Shown: in pieces, positions 18,737-27,157 of the stretch
How positions within the stretch are numbered: position 1 is the first letter of the stretch
How the letters are laid out: each line of letters starts with the position of its first letter
Assembly: GCA_018268105.1 (NCBI GenBank)
Contig: JAFDXG010000143.1
Location: forward strand, 50,219-114,218
Length of the DNA: 64,000 nt
Direction: 5' to 3'
Source of the DNA: Bacteroidota bacterium
GTDB lineage: Bacteria; Bacteroidota; Bacteroidia; Chitinophagales; Chitinophagaceae
Made by a program: the position numbers and the translations under genes
The notes under the pieces: model-generated
Databases searched by the model: none
What the model was told of the DNA's origin: nothing
Seen by the model: the letters and a program-made list of their open reading frames with translations, nothing else

Positions 18737-19066
18737 TTAACCGATACGGCTGCCGTTGATAACTTTCCGGTCGGGTTGCAGTAGTACCACATTTCCGTCT
18801 TCGGCATATACGCCCAGCACAAGACATTCGCTGAAAAAGTTGGCAATTTGTTTGGGTGGAAAATTGACGATGGCAATCACCTGCCTGCCTGCAAGTCTCT
18901 CCGGTTGGTATAAAGCAGTTATTTGCGCCGATGATTTTTTAATGCCCAGTTTGCCAAAATCTATAGTAAGCTGGTACGCGGGCTTCTGTGCTTTGGGAAA
19001 TGGTACAGCTTCAAGAATTGTACCTACTCGTATATCTATTTTTTCAAAATCGCTCCGGGAAATCAT
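18737..19066 (-). CDS. csaA: CsaA-type tRNA-binding domain protein
   Basis: A 109-residue protein that is a single tRNA-binding OB fold. Typical features are FEKIDIRVGTILEAVPFPKAQKPAYQL, GIKKSSAQITALY, GRQVIAIVNFPPKQIA and SECLVLG. CsaA is a dimeric tRNA-binding, chaperone-like protein that stimulates export in Bacillus. A longer reading from a TTG at 19093 is rejected because that TTG lies inside the -7 box TAACTTTG; ATG at 19066 gives the family length. Confidence 0.92.
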   Translation of the reverse strand: MISRSDFEKIDIRVGTILEAVPFPKAQKPAYQLTIDFGKLGIKKSSAQITALYQPERLAGRQVIAIVNFPPKQIANFFSECLVLGVYAEDGNVVLLQPDRKVINGSRIG

Positions 19067-19090
19067 GGAGAATTTATTGAGTAAAGGATG

Positions 19091-19098
19091 CAAAGTTA
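19091..19098 (-). promoter_or_regulatory. -7 promoter box of csaA
   Basis: TAACTTTG on the minus strand matches TAnnTTTG exactly, 24 bases before the ATG at 19066. A TTG lies 15 bases further upstream, close to the expected -33 position. Confidence 0.6.
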
Positions 19099-19207
19099 TA
19101 CATCAGTCTGCTGCAATATGCATTGGGTAAAGATTTTAAATTGCCCTCCCGACAGCGCGTATCATAATGGAAGTACCTATGTTTCCCCACCGACCGTCTA
19201 GTTGAAC

Positions 19208-19225
19208 AATTACCAATTGGTAATT
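19208..19225. promoter_or_regulatory. 18-base perfect palindrome, possible operator
   Basis: A perfect inverted repeat (left half AATTACCAA) in the 340-base gap between csaA and the next gene. The rest of the gap holds no credible gene. It has the size of a dimeric repressor site, but there is no direct evidence for a bound protein. Confidence 0.3.
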
Positions 19226-19406
19226 TTCGCTGCAAATAATCATGCACCTCTCTTTTATTCACGGATACTTTTTACTTTTATCATCTCCAATCTGAATATT
19301 CTTCTGAGTACCCGAATCTATTATCTGCAAAAACTACAGAAATTGTTGTTATTGAATACTGGTATAAAGTATTAGCACTTTGATACCTGGAAAATGAAAT
19401 TCATCT

Positions 19407-20006
19407 ATGTTGTCTAAAAAAATTTCACAAGCAATAAATATAGTTTCTATGGACACAAACAAAGCCACCCAATCTTTTGAGTCGGAGATCAACAAAGAAT
19501 TACAAAAGCGCGTAAAATCTATCAGCCGCGATTCCAGCTTAGCACATATCATACTATGGGTTTCCATTATCGCAAGCTTTGCTTCAGCCATTATGGTTGC
19601 CTCAGGGCAGCAAATATTTATTAATAATATATGGCTGGCTATTGTTGCAGGTATTCCAGGGTTAGTAGTGTTACTGGACAAAACTTTCGATTTTGCCCGG
19701 AGGTCTTCATCGGGTATAATGTACAAAATAGAACTGCAGGAATTGAAGAACGATTATGATTTCGGAAAAATAAACGCGTATCGGGCTGCTCAAAGGCTTC
19801 AGGAAATAACCAGACGACATGAGTCTTCGTTTTTAAAAGTAGGATTTTTAGCCGGCGAAAGACAGGCAATCGCGCCAGAACAATACTATAGCGAAACTCC
19901 TGCATATAAGGAGAACAAAATAGAACAATCAGAAATAAACGCCATGGTACAGAAAAGCCATAGCGCTAATGGAAATGGTATCTCAAGCAACGGAGTAAAA
20001 CAATAG
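19407..20006 (+). CDS. Two-helix membrane protein, SLATT-like arrangement
   Basis: A 199-residue protein of unknown function. A charged N-terminal helical region (1-45) is followed by two adjacent membrane helices (about 47-66 and 72-92) and a cytoplasmic helical segment with many Arg and Lys (YKIELQELKNDYDFGKI to LQEITRRHE). The C-terminal 50 residues look disordered. The order resembles SLATT/DUF4231 proteins, some of which are pore-forming effectors in nucleotide-signalling defence, but no cyclase or SLOG gene is adjacent, so that identity is only a possibility. An in-frame ATG at 19449 is an alternative start. Confidence 0.6.
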   Translation: MLSKKISQAINIVSMDTNKATQSFESEINKELQKRVKSISRDSSLAHIILWVSIIASFASAIMVASGQQIFINNIWLAIVAGIPGLVVLLDKTFDFARRSSSGIMYKIELQELKNDYDFGKINAYRAAQRLQEITRRHESSFLKVGFLAGERQAIAPEQYYSETPAYKENKIEQSEINAMVQKSHSANGNGISSNGVKQ

Positions 20007-20124
20007 TGTCGCTTTTCCATTGTATTATTGCTTCTTCCGTTTAAAACGGGGGAAGCAATCTTTTTTTAGAAGTGGAGGGTTTAATGTTTCATGTAGTATG
20101 CTGAACTTTTCATTCTTCATTATT

Positions 20125-20681
20125 TTATTGATCCAATCCTTTGCGCTTACTAAAATCTTCTTTTTCTGCTTTTTGTCAAGTAAGTAATTGAGTGCCTGGT
20201 AAATATTTTTGAAATGCTTTTGGGTAGATTGCTCAATTTCAGCCCAGCTTTTATTCAGTTCTTTATATTGTAATGAAGTTTATTTTAACGCAACATATGC
20301 TCTGACAACGACAATATTCATTTATACGGACTTTTCATTTTTTAAAATACTGGCAAGCATGGTAACTCCATGCTCTGTAAAAGCATAGGGCAGGTATCTT
20401 AAACCACCCCAGCTTGAGGTGCCAAATTGGCTCCTCAAGTTTTGCCATTCTTCAATAGTAAGTTCAAACATGAAATCATCAGGAAACCTATCTACATTTC
20501 TTCTAACAGCTCTTTTTAATTGTTTTGTCTCTACTCCGAATAATACAGCTATATCAAAATCAAGTATTACCCGTTCACCCCCGACGGTCAATATCATTTG
20601 CTGGATAATTGTGCGTTGTATTGTTGGTGTTTTTTTCTGGTTAATGGTTTCAAACATATTCAGATTCAATGAGATATCCAA
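20125..20681 (-). pseudogene. Broken ORF6N-domain gene
   Basis: The first 119 codons encode a clear ORF6N domain: IIQQMILTVGGERVILDFDIAVLFGVETKQLKRAVRRN, RFPDDFMFELT and GGLRYLPYAFTEHGVTMLASIL. A stop at 20322-20324 interrupts it, yet the same frame continues with family-like sequence (MNIVVVRAYVALK, second stop at 20280-20282, then YKELNKSWAEIEQST and HFKNIYQALNYLLDKKQ). A shift of frame near 20157 then restores a DFSKRKG-type tail ending at 20125. ORF6N proteins are phage- and mobile-element-associated DNA-binding proteins. Two stops plus a frameshift mark this copy as decayed. Confidence 0.85.
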
Positions 20682-20715
20682 AGTTTTCAGGTAAGCATAA
20701 CAGGCCTTACGCGAT

Positions 20716-20750
20716 GGTTGAAAGCTGATTGCTGAAAGCTGACAGCCTGA
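20716..20750. repeat. Period-7 degenerate repeat upstream of rpsJ
   Basis: Blocks from 20716 read GGTTGAA, AGCTGAT, TGCTGAA, AGCTGAC, AGCCTGA. The same AGCTGAN family occurs before rplN and rplX. The array lies about 60 bases before the rpsJ promoter box. Confidence 0.65.
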
Positions 20751-20785
20751 AACAGGTAAATTTTAAAAAATTCTTTCCCAACTAT

Positions 20786-20816
20786 TTGGCAATAAATAAT
20801 CATACACATACCTTTG
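20786..20816 (+). promoter_or_regulatory. Promoter of the S10-spc ribosomal protein cluster
   Basis: TTG at 20786-20788, 20-base spacer, then TACCTTTG at 20809-20816, a full match to the Bacteroidota -33/-7 consensus. It lies 31 bases before the rpsJ ATG and is the likely main promoter of the cluster, because fusA is not upstream. Confidence 0.75.
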
Positions 20817-20847
20817 CACTCCCAAAATCAAAAGGGTACTTAACGGT

Positions 20848-21153
20848 ATGTCTCAAAGAATCAGAATAAAACTACAGAGTTACGATCACAATCTGGTGGA
20901 TAAGTCCGCTGAGAAAATCGTAAAAACTGTACGCAGTACCGGAGCGGTGGTAACAGGTCCTATTCCTTTACCTACTCAAAAGAAAATCTTTACGGTGTTG
21001 CGTTCACCCCACGTAAACAAGAAGAGTCGTGAGCAGTTCCAGTTATCAACGCACAAGCGCCTGCTGGATATTTATACTTCTTCTTCCCGTACGGTAGATG
21101 CACTGAGTAAGCTTGATCTGCCAAGTGGAGTGGATGTTGAGATAAAAGCGTAA
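20848..21153 (+). CDS. rpsJ: 30S ribosomal protein S10
   Basis: A 101-residue S10 with [21 protein letters not shown], the loop [28 protein letters not shown] and the end SGVDVEIKA. It sits in the head of the 30S subunit, and as NusE it joins antitermination complexes. It is the first gene of the cluster here, with its own promoter, and is separated from rplC by a 320-base structured spacer. Confidence 0.98.
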   Translation: MSQRIRIKLQSYDHNLVDKSAEKIVKTVRSTGAVVTGPIPLPTQKKIFTVLRSPHVNKKSREQFQLSTHKRLLDIYTSSSRTVDALSKLDLPSGVDVEIKA

Positions 21154-21157
21154 GTAT

Positions 21158-21403
21158 ATATCCGGAAGGATATTGTAAAGAAAAATTTTAGTTCTTAAAA
21201 TATATTCCATCTGCCAAAGCTCCGCCCAGGTGCGGGGAACGAAGCAGCGCTGGATTGCCGGAAAAGGGGTAACCCGCTTAGCTCTCTCTGTCAGAGACAG
21301 CTTCCGGTTTTTGAGTATTAAAAATATGAACTAGCCCTTCGAGGTTAGTTTACCGCTGGTACTTCCTCTTTCACAAGTGGGAAATACGGGAAAAGGTCGG
21401 CGG
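21158..21403 (+). ncRNA. Candidate structured leader RNA between rpsJ and rplC
   Basis: The 320-base spacer has no gene but a dense series of hairpins. They are: 21158-21173 (6 bp, GGAA tetraloop); 21220-21237 (6 bp); an outer CCGGA/TCCGG helix (21258-21262 with 21303-21307) enclosing GGG-GTAA-CCC (21266-21275, GNRA loop) and a stem at 21280-21302 (nine pairs, one mismatch); 21329-21350 (8 bp); and CCGC/GCGG (21353-21356 with 21400-21403) closing a domain. Such order is expected of a cis-acting ribosomal protein leader controlling rplC and later genes. I do not recognise a named family; ligand and function are inference. Confidence 0.5.
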
Positions 21404-21473
21404 CAAACGGGGATTGAAGATTGGATAATACTATCCGTCTGTCTCTTTAACACAAGGGTATAAATACAAAACA

Positions 21474-22094
21474 ATGAAAGGTATTATCGGAAAAAAAATC
21501 GGGATGACCAGCATCTTCAATCCTGCCGACGGCAAACAAACTGCCGTTACTATTATTGAAGCTGGTCCCTGCGTAGTTACTCAGGTTAAAACAAAAGAAA
21601 CTGACGGTTACAATGCCGTTCAATTAGGCTTCGGTGATAAAAATGACAAGCATACTACAAAATCAGAAGCCGGTCACTACGCCAAATCAAATACTCCCGC
21701 CAAAAAGTTCGTAAAAGAATTTCGTGATTTCTCTATCGAAAAAAATATAGGTGAAAACGTAACACTTGACATCTTCGCTGAAGGTGATAAAGTAGAAGTG
21801 GTAGGTACAACAAAAGGTAAAGGCTTCCAGGGTGTTGTTAAGCGTCATGGATTTAGCGGGGTTGGAGAACAAACACATGGTCAGCACGACCGCCAGAGAG
21901 CACCAGGTTCTATAGGTAACTCATCCGATGCTTCCCGTGTATTTAAAGGTATGCGCATGGCTGGTCGTATGGGTACAGACCGTGTGAAGATTAAAGGACT
22001 TAAGGTTGTAAAGCTTTTCCCCGAAAAGAATTACATCCTGGTGAGCGGAGCGGTTCCGGGTTATAATGGTTCAATTGTATTAATTCAAAAGTAA
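21474..22094 (+). CDS. rplC: 50S ribosomal protein L3
   Basis: A 206-residue L3 beginning [14 protein letters not shown], with the long loop [31 protein letters not shown] split across the signature region and the end [14 protein letters not shown]3 is an early assembly protein that reaches the peptidyl-transferase centre. The start is an ATG after a purine-poor leader. A terminator-like hairpin separates it from rplD. Confidence 0.98.
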   Translation: MKGIIGKKIGMTSIFNPADGKQTAVTIIEAGPCVVTQVKTKETDGYNAVQLGFGDKNDKHTTKSEAGHYAKSNTPAKKFVKEFRDFSIEKNIGENVTLDIFAEGDKVEVVGTTKGKGFQGVVKRHGFSGVGEQTHGQHDRQRAPGSIGNSSDASRVFKGMRMAGRMGTDRVKIKGLKVVKLFPEKNYILVSGAVPGYNGSIVLIQK

Positions 22095-22100
22095 TGTCAC

Positions 22101-22138
22101 TGCCGGTACACTGTATCTGTGTACCGGCAAAATTTTTT
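22101..22138 (+). terminator. Terminator-like hairpin between rplC and rplD
   Basis: Perfect 10-base inverted repeat (22101-22110 with 22120-22129), 9-base loop, then A4 and T6. This is the form of an intrinsic terminator, but it lies inside the ribosomal protein cluster 6 bases before the rplD ATG, so it may be a partial terminator, an attenuator or a processing site. Confidence 0.7.
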
Positions 22139-22143
22139 ATACA

Positions 22144-22782
22144 ATGCAAGTAGATATTTTAAATAAGGAAGGTAATAAGACAGGACGTACTATCGAACTG
22201 CCTGATGATATTTTTGGTATCGAGCCGAATGATCATGTGATTTATCTTTCTGTAAAACAATTTTTAGCTGCACAGCGCCAGGGGACACATAAGGTAAAAA
22301 CACGTGCCGAAGTACATGGCGCCAGCCGGAAATTGCACCGTCAGAAAGGTACTGGTGGTGCCCGTAAAGGTAATATCCGCAACCCGCTATACAAAGGTGG
22401 TGGTACCGTATTTGGACCTAAGCCCCACAGTTATGACATAAAGCTTAACCGCAAGGTGAAAGACCTGGCAAAAATTTCAGCTTTGTCATACAAGGCTAAA
22501 GAAAATGCCATTGTGGTAGTGGAAGATATTGCATTAAATGCTCCTAAAACCAAAGAAGCCCAGGGTGTTCTTAAGAATCTTAAGCTTGACAGAAAAAGGA
22601 CACTGTTTGTGCTTCCTGAATATAATGAAAATGTGCAATTGAGCTTCCGTAATATTCCTACCGTGCTTGGTGTATTGCTGGCAGACGTAAACACTTATGA
22701 TATTGTAAACAGCGATGTATTGTTGCTTACAGAGAATACAGCAAAAATATTTTCGGAAGAAGAAGTAGCTGCTGAAGCATAA
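22144..22782 (+). CDS. rplD: 50S ribosomal protein L4
   Basis: A 212-residue L4 with AAQRQGTHKVKTRAEVHG, the exit-tunnel loop LHRQKGTGGARKGNIRNPLYKGGGTVFGPKPHSY and the C-terminal region NTYDIVNSDVLLLTENT; segments are quoted in part. L4 lines the exit tunnel and in Proteobacteria represses its own operon, which makes the hairpin just upstream interesting. ATG follows that hairpin closely. Confidence 0.97.
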   Translation: MQVDILNKEGNKTGRTIELPDDIFGIEPNDHVIYLSVKQFLAAQRQGTHKVKTRAEVHGASRKLHRQKGTGGARKGNIRNPLYKGGGTVFGPKPHSYDIKLNRKVKDLAKISALSYKAKENAIVVVEDIALNAPKTKEAQGVLKNLKLDRKRTLFVLPEYNENVQLSFRNIPTVLGVLLADVNTYDIVNSDVLLLTENTAKIFSEEEVAAEA

Positions 22783-22817
22783 AATTAACATTCTAAAAAT
22801 TTTCAAATATATCTGAG

Positions 22818-23117
22818 ATGAAATTTGCAGATGTTCTCATAAAACCGATCATTTCCGAAAAAAGTAATAAGCTTTCTGAAAAGAGAAATACTTATGCTTT
22901 TCGAGTGGATCGCAAAGCCAATAAGCTGGAAATAAAAAAAGCTGTTGAGGCTTTTTACGGTATAAATGTTACCCATGTAAATACTGTGGTATCTCCCAGC
23001 AAGAGTAAGTCGCGTTTTACAAAGGCCGGTGTTATTTCCGGACGTAAGCCGGCTTATAAAAAGGCTTACGTTACAGTGGCCGAAGGAGAAAATATTGATT
23101 TATACGGCAGTTTATAA
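22818..23117 (+). CDS. rplW: 50S ribosomal protein L23
   Basis: A 99-residue L23 with LIKPIISEKSNKLSEKRNTY, KLEIKKAVEAFYGINV and the basic GRKPAYKKAYVTV loop. It stands at the polypeptide exit and contacts trigger factor and SRP. Position between rplD and rplB is the standard S10 order. Confidence 0.98.
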   Translation: MKFADVLIKPIISEKSNKLSEKRNTYAFRVDRKANKLEIKKAVEAFYGINVTHVNTVVSPSKSKSRFTKAGVISGRKPAYKKAYVTVAEGENIDLYGSL

Positions 23118-23170
23118 CTGAATAGAATTATAGTCTGCGAGGCTGAAAATTTCGCAATAAAGTAAATAAT

Positions 23171-24007
23171 ATGGCAGTAAAAAAATACAAACCGGTTACA
23201 GCAGGGATGCGGTGGAGAATAGGAAATTCTTATGCAGAACTTACTACATCTGCTCCCGAAAAAAGTTTGCTCGAAGCAAAGCCGGGAACCGGTGGGCGTA
23301 ATGCACAAGGCCGGCGCGCTATGCGCTATATAGGCGGTGGTCATAAAAAGAAATACCGTGTAGTTGATTTTAAAAGAGATAAAAAGGGAATTACAGCAAC
23401 CGTGGCAAGTATTGAATACGATCCAAATCGCTCTGCATTTATTGCTTTGCTGAATTATGCTGACGGTGAAAAAAGATACATTATAGCCCCCCAGGGTTTA
23501 CAGGTAGGCTCAACTGTTATCAGCGGCGATAGTGTTGCTCCTGAAGTAGGTAACGCGCTGCAGTTGAAAAATATGCCTTTGGGTACTAATGTGCACAACG
23601 TTGAGCTGCAACCCGGACAGGGTGGTAAACTGGTGCGTAGTGCGGGAGCTTCTGCCCAGTTGAGCAATAAGGAAGAATTGTATGGGGTTTTGAAAATGCC
23701 AAGCGGCGAACTGAGAAAGATACTTATTAATTGTTATGCTACCGTAGGTATTGTAAGCAATAGCGACCACAGTCTTGAAAGAGCAGGTAAAGCAGGCGTA
23801 AATCGTTGGAAAGGTATTCGTCCGCGTACCCGTGGTGTTGCAATGAACCCTGTAGATCACCCGATGGGTGGTGGTGAAGGAAGAGCTTCAGGAGGACATC
23901 CCAGGTCAAGAACCGGAAAATATGCTAAAGGTCTTAAAACCCGCAAACAAAAAGGTTCTGATAAATTGATCATTCAGAGGAAGAACGGTAAAAAGCTTAC
24001 AAAGTAA
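23171..24007 (+). CDS. rplB: 50S ribosomal protein L2
   Basis: A 278-residue L2 with [17 protein letters not shown] at the start, [19 protein letters not shown], the OB-fold segment and the C-terminal [20 protein letters not shown] containing the conserved histidine near the peptidyl-transferase centre. Full family length. An 88-base gap that contains a heptad repeat separates it from rpsS. Confidence 0.98.
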   Translation: MAVKKYKPVTAGMRWRIGNSYAELTTSAPEKSLLEAKPGTGGRNAQGRRAMRYIGGGHKKKYRVVDFKRDKKGITATVASIEYDPNRSAFIALLNYADGEKRYIIAPQGLQVGSTVISGDSVAPEVGNALQLKNMPLGTNVHNVELQPGQGGKLVRSAGASAQLSNKEELYGVLKMPSGELRKILINCYATVGIVSNSDHSLERAGKAGVNRWKGIRPRTRGVAMNPVDHPMGGGEGRASGGHPRSRTGKYAKGLKTRKQKGSDKLIIQRKNGKKLTK

Positions 24008-24063
24008 AATTGTAGGCGTTAAGAAGTAAAGGATAATAAATGAGTAAGTGACACGGAAAATCA

Positions 24064-24091
24064 GCAATTTCAAATTTCAAATTACAAATTA
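24064..24091. repeat. Period-7 degenerate repeat upstream of rpsS
   Basis: Blocks from 24064 read GCAATTT, CAAATTT, CAAATTA, CAAATTA, ending 4 bases before the rpsS ATG. An AAATTTC family like the one before rplF. Confidence 0.65.
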
Positions 24092-24095
24092 AGAT

Positions 24096-24368
24096 ATGGC
24101 TCGTTCAATTAAAAAAGGTCCTTATGTAGCAGACTACCTCGAAAAAAAGGTATTAGCTATGAACGAAGGTAAATCGAAGAAAGGGGTAATTAAAACCTGG
24201 AGCCGCCGCTCAACAATTACTCCGGATTTTGTGGGTAATACTTTTGCGGTGCATAATGGGAATAAGTTTATCCCGGTGTATGTTACCGAGTTTATGGTAG
24301 GCCACAAATTGGGTGAGTTTGCACCAACAAGAAACTTTAAAGGACATTCAAGCAAGAAAATAGCGTAA
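24096..24368 (+). CDS. rpsS: 30S ribosomal protein S19
   Basis: A 90-residue S19 starting [18 protein letters not shown] and ending with the family segment [18 protein letters not shown]. It lies in the 30S head and contacts S13 and the A-site finger. The start codon is immediately preceded by a heptad repeat and not by a Shine-Dalgarno sequence. Confidence 0.98.
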   Translation: MARSIKKGPYVADYLEKKVLAMNEGKSKKGVIKTWSRRSTITPDFVGNTFAVHNGNKFIPVYVTEFMVGHKLGEFAPTRNFKGHSSKKIA

Positions 24369-24373
24369 TAAAA

Positions 24374-24401
24374 CAGTTACAGGTTACAGGTTACAAGTTA
24401 C
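24374..24401. repeat. Period-7 repeat upstream of rplV
   Basis: Four near-identical 7-base blocks: CAGTTAC, AGGTTAC, AGGTTAC, AAGTTAC. This is the cleanest array in the window and differs in sequence from the others. Confidence 0.7.
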
Positions 24402-24431
24402 ATGGAGCCTGCAACCAGAAATTATAAAACA

Positions 24432-24773
24432 ATGGAAGCAGTAGCAAAACTCAGAAACTATCCTACCTCCCCCCGCAAAATGCGTTTGCTTGCAGATGTA
24501 ATACGCGGACTGGATGTAGAGAAAGCTTTGTCAATACTGGAACATCATCCCCAGCATTCTTCTACTCCTTTGTACAAATTGCTGCGTAGCGCAGTAAGCA
24601 ACTGGGAACAGAGCAATGAAGGAAAGAATGCAGCAGACAGTGGGCTGCTGGTAAAAACAATTTTTGTGGATGGCGGCAGGGTACTGAAAAGAATGTTGCC
24701 GGCGCCTCAGGGGAGGGCTTACAGGGTTCGCAAACGCAGCAATCATGTAACCGTAATTGTTGACCAGAAATAA
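24432..24773 (+). CDS. rplV: 50S ribosomal protein L22
   Basis: A 113-residue L22 beginning [22 protein letters not shown], with [22 protein letters not shown] and the tunnel loop [20 protein letters not shown]. It lines the exit tunnel constriction. The frame remains open to an ATG at 24402, but that extension comes from repeat sequence, so ATG at 24432 is taken. Confidence 0.96.
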   Translation: MEAVAKLRNYPTSPRKMRLLADVIRGLDVEKALSILEHHPQHSSTPLYKLLRSAVSNWEQSNEGKNAADSGLLVKTIFVDGGRVLKRMLPAPQGRAYRVRKRSNHVTVIVDQK

Positions 24774-24798
24774 TAATGAAAATATTCAAATAATAAAC

Positions 24799-25614
24799 AT
24801 GGGTCAGAAAGCAAATCCAATTGGTAACAGGTTAGGGATTATCCGTGGCTGGGAAAGTAACTGGTACGGTGGCAAAAGAGATTTCTCTAAAAAACTGATT
24901 GAAGACAACAAAATCAGAACCTACCTGAATGCCCGTATCAACAAAGGTGGTATTTCAAAAATAGTAATTGAGCGTACGCTGAATAAGCTGATCGTTACCA
25001 TTCATACCTCCAAACCTGGTATTATCATTGGTAAAGGTGGCGGAGAAGTTGACCATATCAAGGAAGAATTGAAAAAACTTACAGGAAAGGAAGATGTACA
25101 GATTAATATTCTGCAGGTGCGTCGTCCTGAACTGGATGCTAATATTGTTGCCGACACTATTGCAAGGCAGATTGAAAACCGTATTAACTATAAACGTGCC
25201 ATTAAATTGTCAATTGCTTCAGCACTTCGTATGGGTGCAGAAGGAATTAAAGTAAAAGTTAGTGGTCGTTTAGGTGGTGCTGAAATTGCACGTACGGAAG
25301 AAATCAAACAAGGGCGTGTGCCTTTGCATACTTTCCGTATGGAAATTGATTATGCAAATGTATTTGCACTAACAGTGTACGGGAAAATTGGTATTAAAGT
25401 ATGGATTTGTAAAGGAGAAGTACTTAGCAAAAGAGACCTCAATCCTAATATTATTGACGGTAAAGCAGAAGTAACCGGAATGAATGAAGGACGCAGAGAT
25501 GACCGGAGAGGTGGCGATAGAGGCGGAGACAGAAGAGGAGGTGATAGAAGAGGAGGAGATAGAAGAGGTGGCGATAGAGGTGATGATAGAAGAGGAAGGG
25601 ATAGCAGGAGGTAG
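24799..25614 (+). CDS. rpsC: 30S ribosomal protein S3 with Arg/Asp/Gly-rich tail
   Basis: A 271-residue S3 starting [20 protein letters not shown], with the KH motif [20 protein letters not shown] and the C-terminal domain ending near VTGMNEG. The last 40 or so residues (about 230-271) are a low-complexity tail made of repeated GGDRR/GGDR units. Family members are usually 210-250 residues, so the tail is an extension. S3 forms part of the mRNA entry helicase of the 30S subunit. ATG at 24799 is chosen over an earlier in-frame ATG at 24757, which lies inside rplV. Confidence 0.97.
   Translation: MGQKANPIGNRLGIIRGWESNWYGGKRDFSKKLIEDNKIRTYLNARINKGGISKIVIERTLNKLIVTIHTSKPGIIIGKGGGEVDHIKEELKKLTGKEDVQINILQVRRPELDANIVADTIARQIENRINYKRAIKLSIASALRMGAEGIKVKVSGRLGGAEIARTEEIKQGRVPLHTFRMEIDYANVFALTVYGKIGIKVWICKGEVLSKRDLNPNIIDGKAEVTGMNEGRRDDRRGGDRGGDRRGGDRRGGDRRGGDRGDDRRGRDSRR
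25498..25605 (+). repeat. Imperfect GA-rich repeats encoding the S3 tail
   Basis: Repeated units of about 15 bases built on AGAAGAGGAGGTGAT encode GDRRG-type repeats. The array is coding and keeps the frame. Confidence 0.75.
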
Positions 25615-25677
25615 GAGAATGAAAGGTATAGGTGTAGAGTGATGGAATAATATTTAAAATTTTCAAATTGTAATATA

Positions 25678-26097
25678 ATGTTACAGCCGAAGAGAACAAA
25701 ACACAGAAAAGCACAGAAAGGACGTATCAGGGAGGTAGCCAAACGTGGTGCAACCATATCTTTTGGTTCATTTGCACTGAAAGCACAGGAACCTATCTGG
25801 CTTACAAATCGCCAGATCGAATCTGCCCGTCAGGCTATGACACGTGCAATGAAGCGTGAAGGTAATGTGTGGATACGCATTTTTCCCGACAAACCGATTA
25901 CCCGCAAACCTGCAGAGGTGAGGATGGGTAAGGGTAAAGGTAATCCGGAATTCTGGGCTGCAGTAGTAGAACCGGGGCGTATTATTTTCGAAGCTGACGG
26001 AGTGTCCGAACAGGTAGCGCGTGAAGCGATGGAACTAGCCGCAGCAAAGTTGCCTATTAAGACTCAATTTGTTATCCGTCGCGATTATGTGGAGTAA
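25678..26097 (+). CDS. rplP: 50S ribosomal protein L16
   Basis: A 139-residue L16 beginning [24 protein letters not shown] (given in part), with [24 protein letters not shown] and [18 protein letters not shown]. It contacts the elbow of A-site tRNA. Standard position between rpsC and rpmC. Confidence 0.98.
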   Translation: MLQPKRTKHRKAQKGRIREVAKRGATISFGSFALKAQEPIWLTNRQIESARQAMTRAMKREGNVWIRIFPDKPITRKPAEVRMGKGKGNPEFWAAVVEPGRIIFEADGVSEQVAREAMELAAAKLPIKTQFVIRRDYVE

Positions 26098-26135
26098 TTA
26101 GATGTAAATGTTATTAATTTTCAAACTGAACAGTA

Positions 26136-26342
26136 ATGTCAAAGAAAGCTGAATTTAAAAGTAGCCTGAATGGGTTGAATGAACTGGATCTGAAGTCAAG
26201 GATCAATGAAGATGAGCTACGTCTGAAGAAATTAAAATTCGCGCATGCTACTTCTCCATTGGAAAATCCAATGAGTATCAAGTCGCTTCGCAGAGATATT
26301 GCAAGGTTGAAAACTGATTTAAAGAAAAAAGCTAAAAGCTAA
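26136..26342 (+). CDS. rpmC: 50S ribosomal protein L29
   Basis: A 68-residue helical protein with [26 protein letters not shown] (in part) and the [11 protein letters not shown] end, typical of L29. Located near the exit tunnel beside L23. Five bases separate it from rpsQ. Confidence 0.95.
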   Translation: MSKKAEFKSSLNGLNELDLKSRINEDELRLKKLKFAHATSPLENPMSIKSLRRDIARLKTDLKKKAKS

Positions 26343-26347
26343 ATACA

Positions 26348-26605
26348 ATGGCTGAAAGAAATTTGCGTAAAACAAAGATTGGGGTAGTTACCAGCAACAG
26401 AATGGAAAAAACTGTTACTGTAGCAATTGAAACAAAAGTAAAGCACCCTATCTACGGTAAGTTTGTGAAAAAAACTACCAAATTCCATGCTCATGATGAT
26501 AAAAACGAGTGTGGTATAGGTGATACCGTGAAAATAATGGAATCCCGCCCGCTGAGCAAAACAAAGCGCTGGCGCCTGGTAGAAGTAGTTGAAAAAGCAA
26601 AATAA
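26348..26605 (+). CDS. rpsQ: 30S ribosomal protein S17
   Basis: An 85-residue S17 with [40 protein letters not shown] and the signature [20 protein letters not shown]. It binds the 5' domain of 16S rRNA. An AGCTNNN heptad array fills the spacer to rplN. Confidence 0.98.
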   Translation: MAERNLRKTKIGVVTSNRMEKTVTVAIETKVKHPIYGKFVKKTTKFHAHDDKNECGIGDTVKIMESRPLSKTKRWRLVEVVEKAK

Positions 26606-26609
26606 GAAA

Positions 26610-26689
26610 AGCTATCAGCTATTAGCTGGGTTGAACACTATTAAATTGTATAAATGCTGACAGCTAAATGCTGACAGCCAAAAGCTAAA
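26610..26689. repeat. Two period-7 arrays between rpsQ and rplN
   Basis: First array from 26610: AGCTATC, AGCTATT, AGCTGGG. Second from 26655: TGCTGAC, AGCTAAA, TGCTGAC, AGCCAAA, AGCTAAA, ending 4 bases before the rplN ATG. Confidence 0.7.
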
Positions 26690-26693
26690 TAAA

Positions 26694-27062
26694 ATGATTC
26701 AGCAAGAAAGCAGGTTAAATGTAGCAGACAACAGTGGTGCTAAAGAAGTGCTTTGTATTCGTGTGCTGGGAAACAGTGGACAGGATTACGCAAAAATTGG
26801 CGATAAGATAGTTGTAACAGTTAAAGACGCCATTCCTGCCGGCGGCATTAAAAAAGGTACCGTTACAAAAGCGGTAATTGTTCGTACCAAAAATAAACTG
26901 CGTCGTAAAGATGGTTCATATATCCGGTTTGACGATAATGCAGTAGTGCTGCTTAACCAGGCAGACGAGCCAAGGGGTACACGTATTTTTGGACCGGTAG
27001 CTAGGGAACTGCGCGACAAGGGGTATATGAAAATTATTTCCCTGGCGCCAGAAGTATTATAA
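26694..27062 (+). CDS. rplN: 50S ribosomal protein L14
   Basis: A 122-residue L14 beginning [21 protein letters not shown], with [26 protein letters not shown] split over the family signature and the end [14 protein letters not shown]14 forms an intersubunit bridge. It starts the spc part of the cluster; heptad repeats flank it on both sides. Confidence 0.98.
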   Translation: MIQQESRLNVADNSGAKEVLCIRVLGNSGQDYAKIGDKIVVTVKDAIPAGGIKKGTVTKAVIVRTKNKLRRKDGSYIRFDDNAVVLLNQADEPRGTRIFGPVARELRDKGYMKIISLAPEVL

Positions 27063-27063
27063 G

Positions 27064-27153
27064 AGCGTTCAGCTATTAGCGTTCAGCTATTAGCGTTGAT
27101 GGAATATAAATTTAAATCGGCTGATAGCTGAAAGCTGACAGCCAAAAGCGAAA
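27064..27153. repeat. Two period-7 arrays between rplN and rplX
   Basis: First array from 27064 alternates AGCGTTC and AGCTATT, twice each, then AGCGTTG. Second from 27119: GGCTGAT, AGCTGAA, AGCTGAC, AGCCAAA, AGCGAAA, ending 4 bases before the rplX ATG. Confidence 0.7.
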
Positions 27154-27157
27154 TAAA

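Noticed and set aside
25350..25757. Minus-strand frames rich in Ser, Leu and Pro opposite rpsC
   Set aside because: They mirror the GA-rich repeats of the S3 tail and have no start context or family features.
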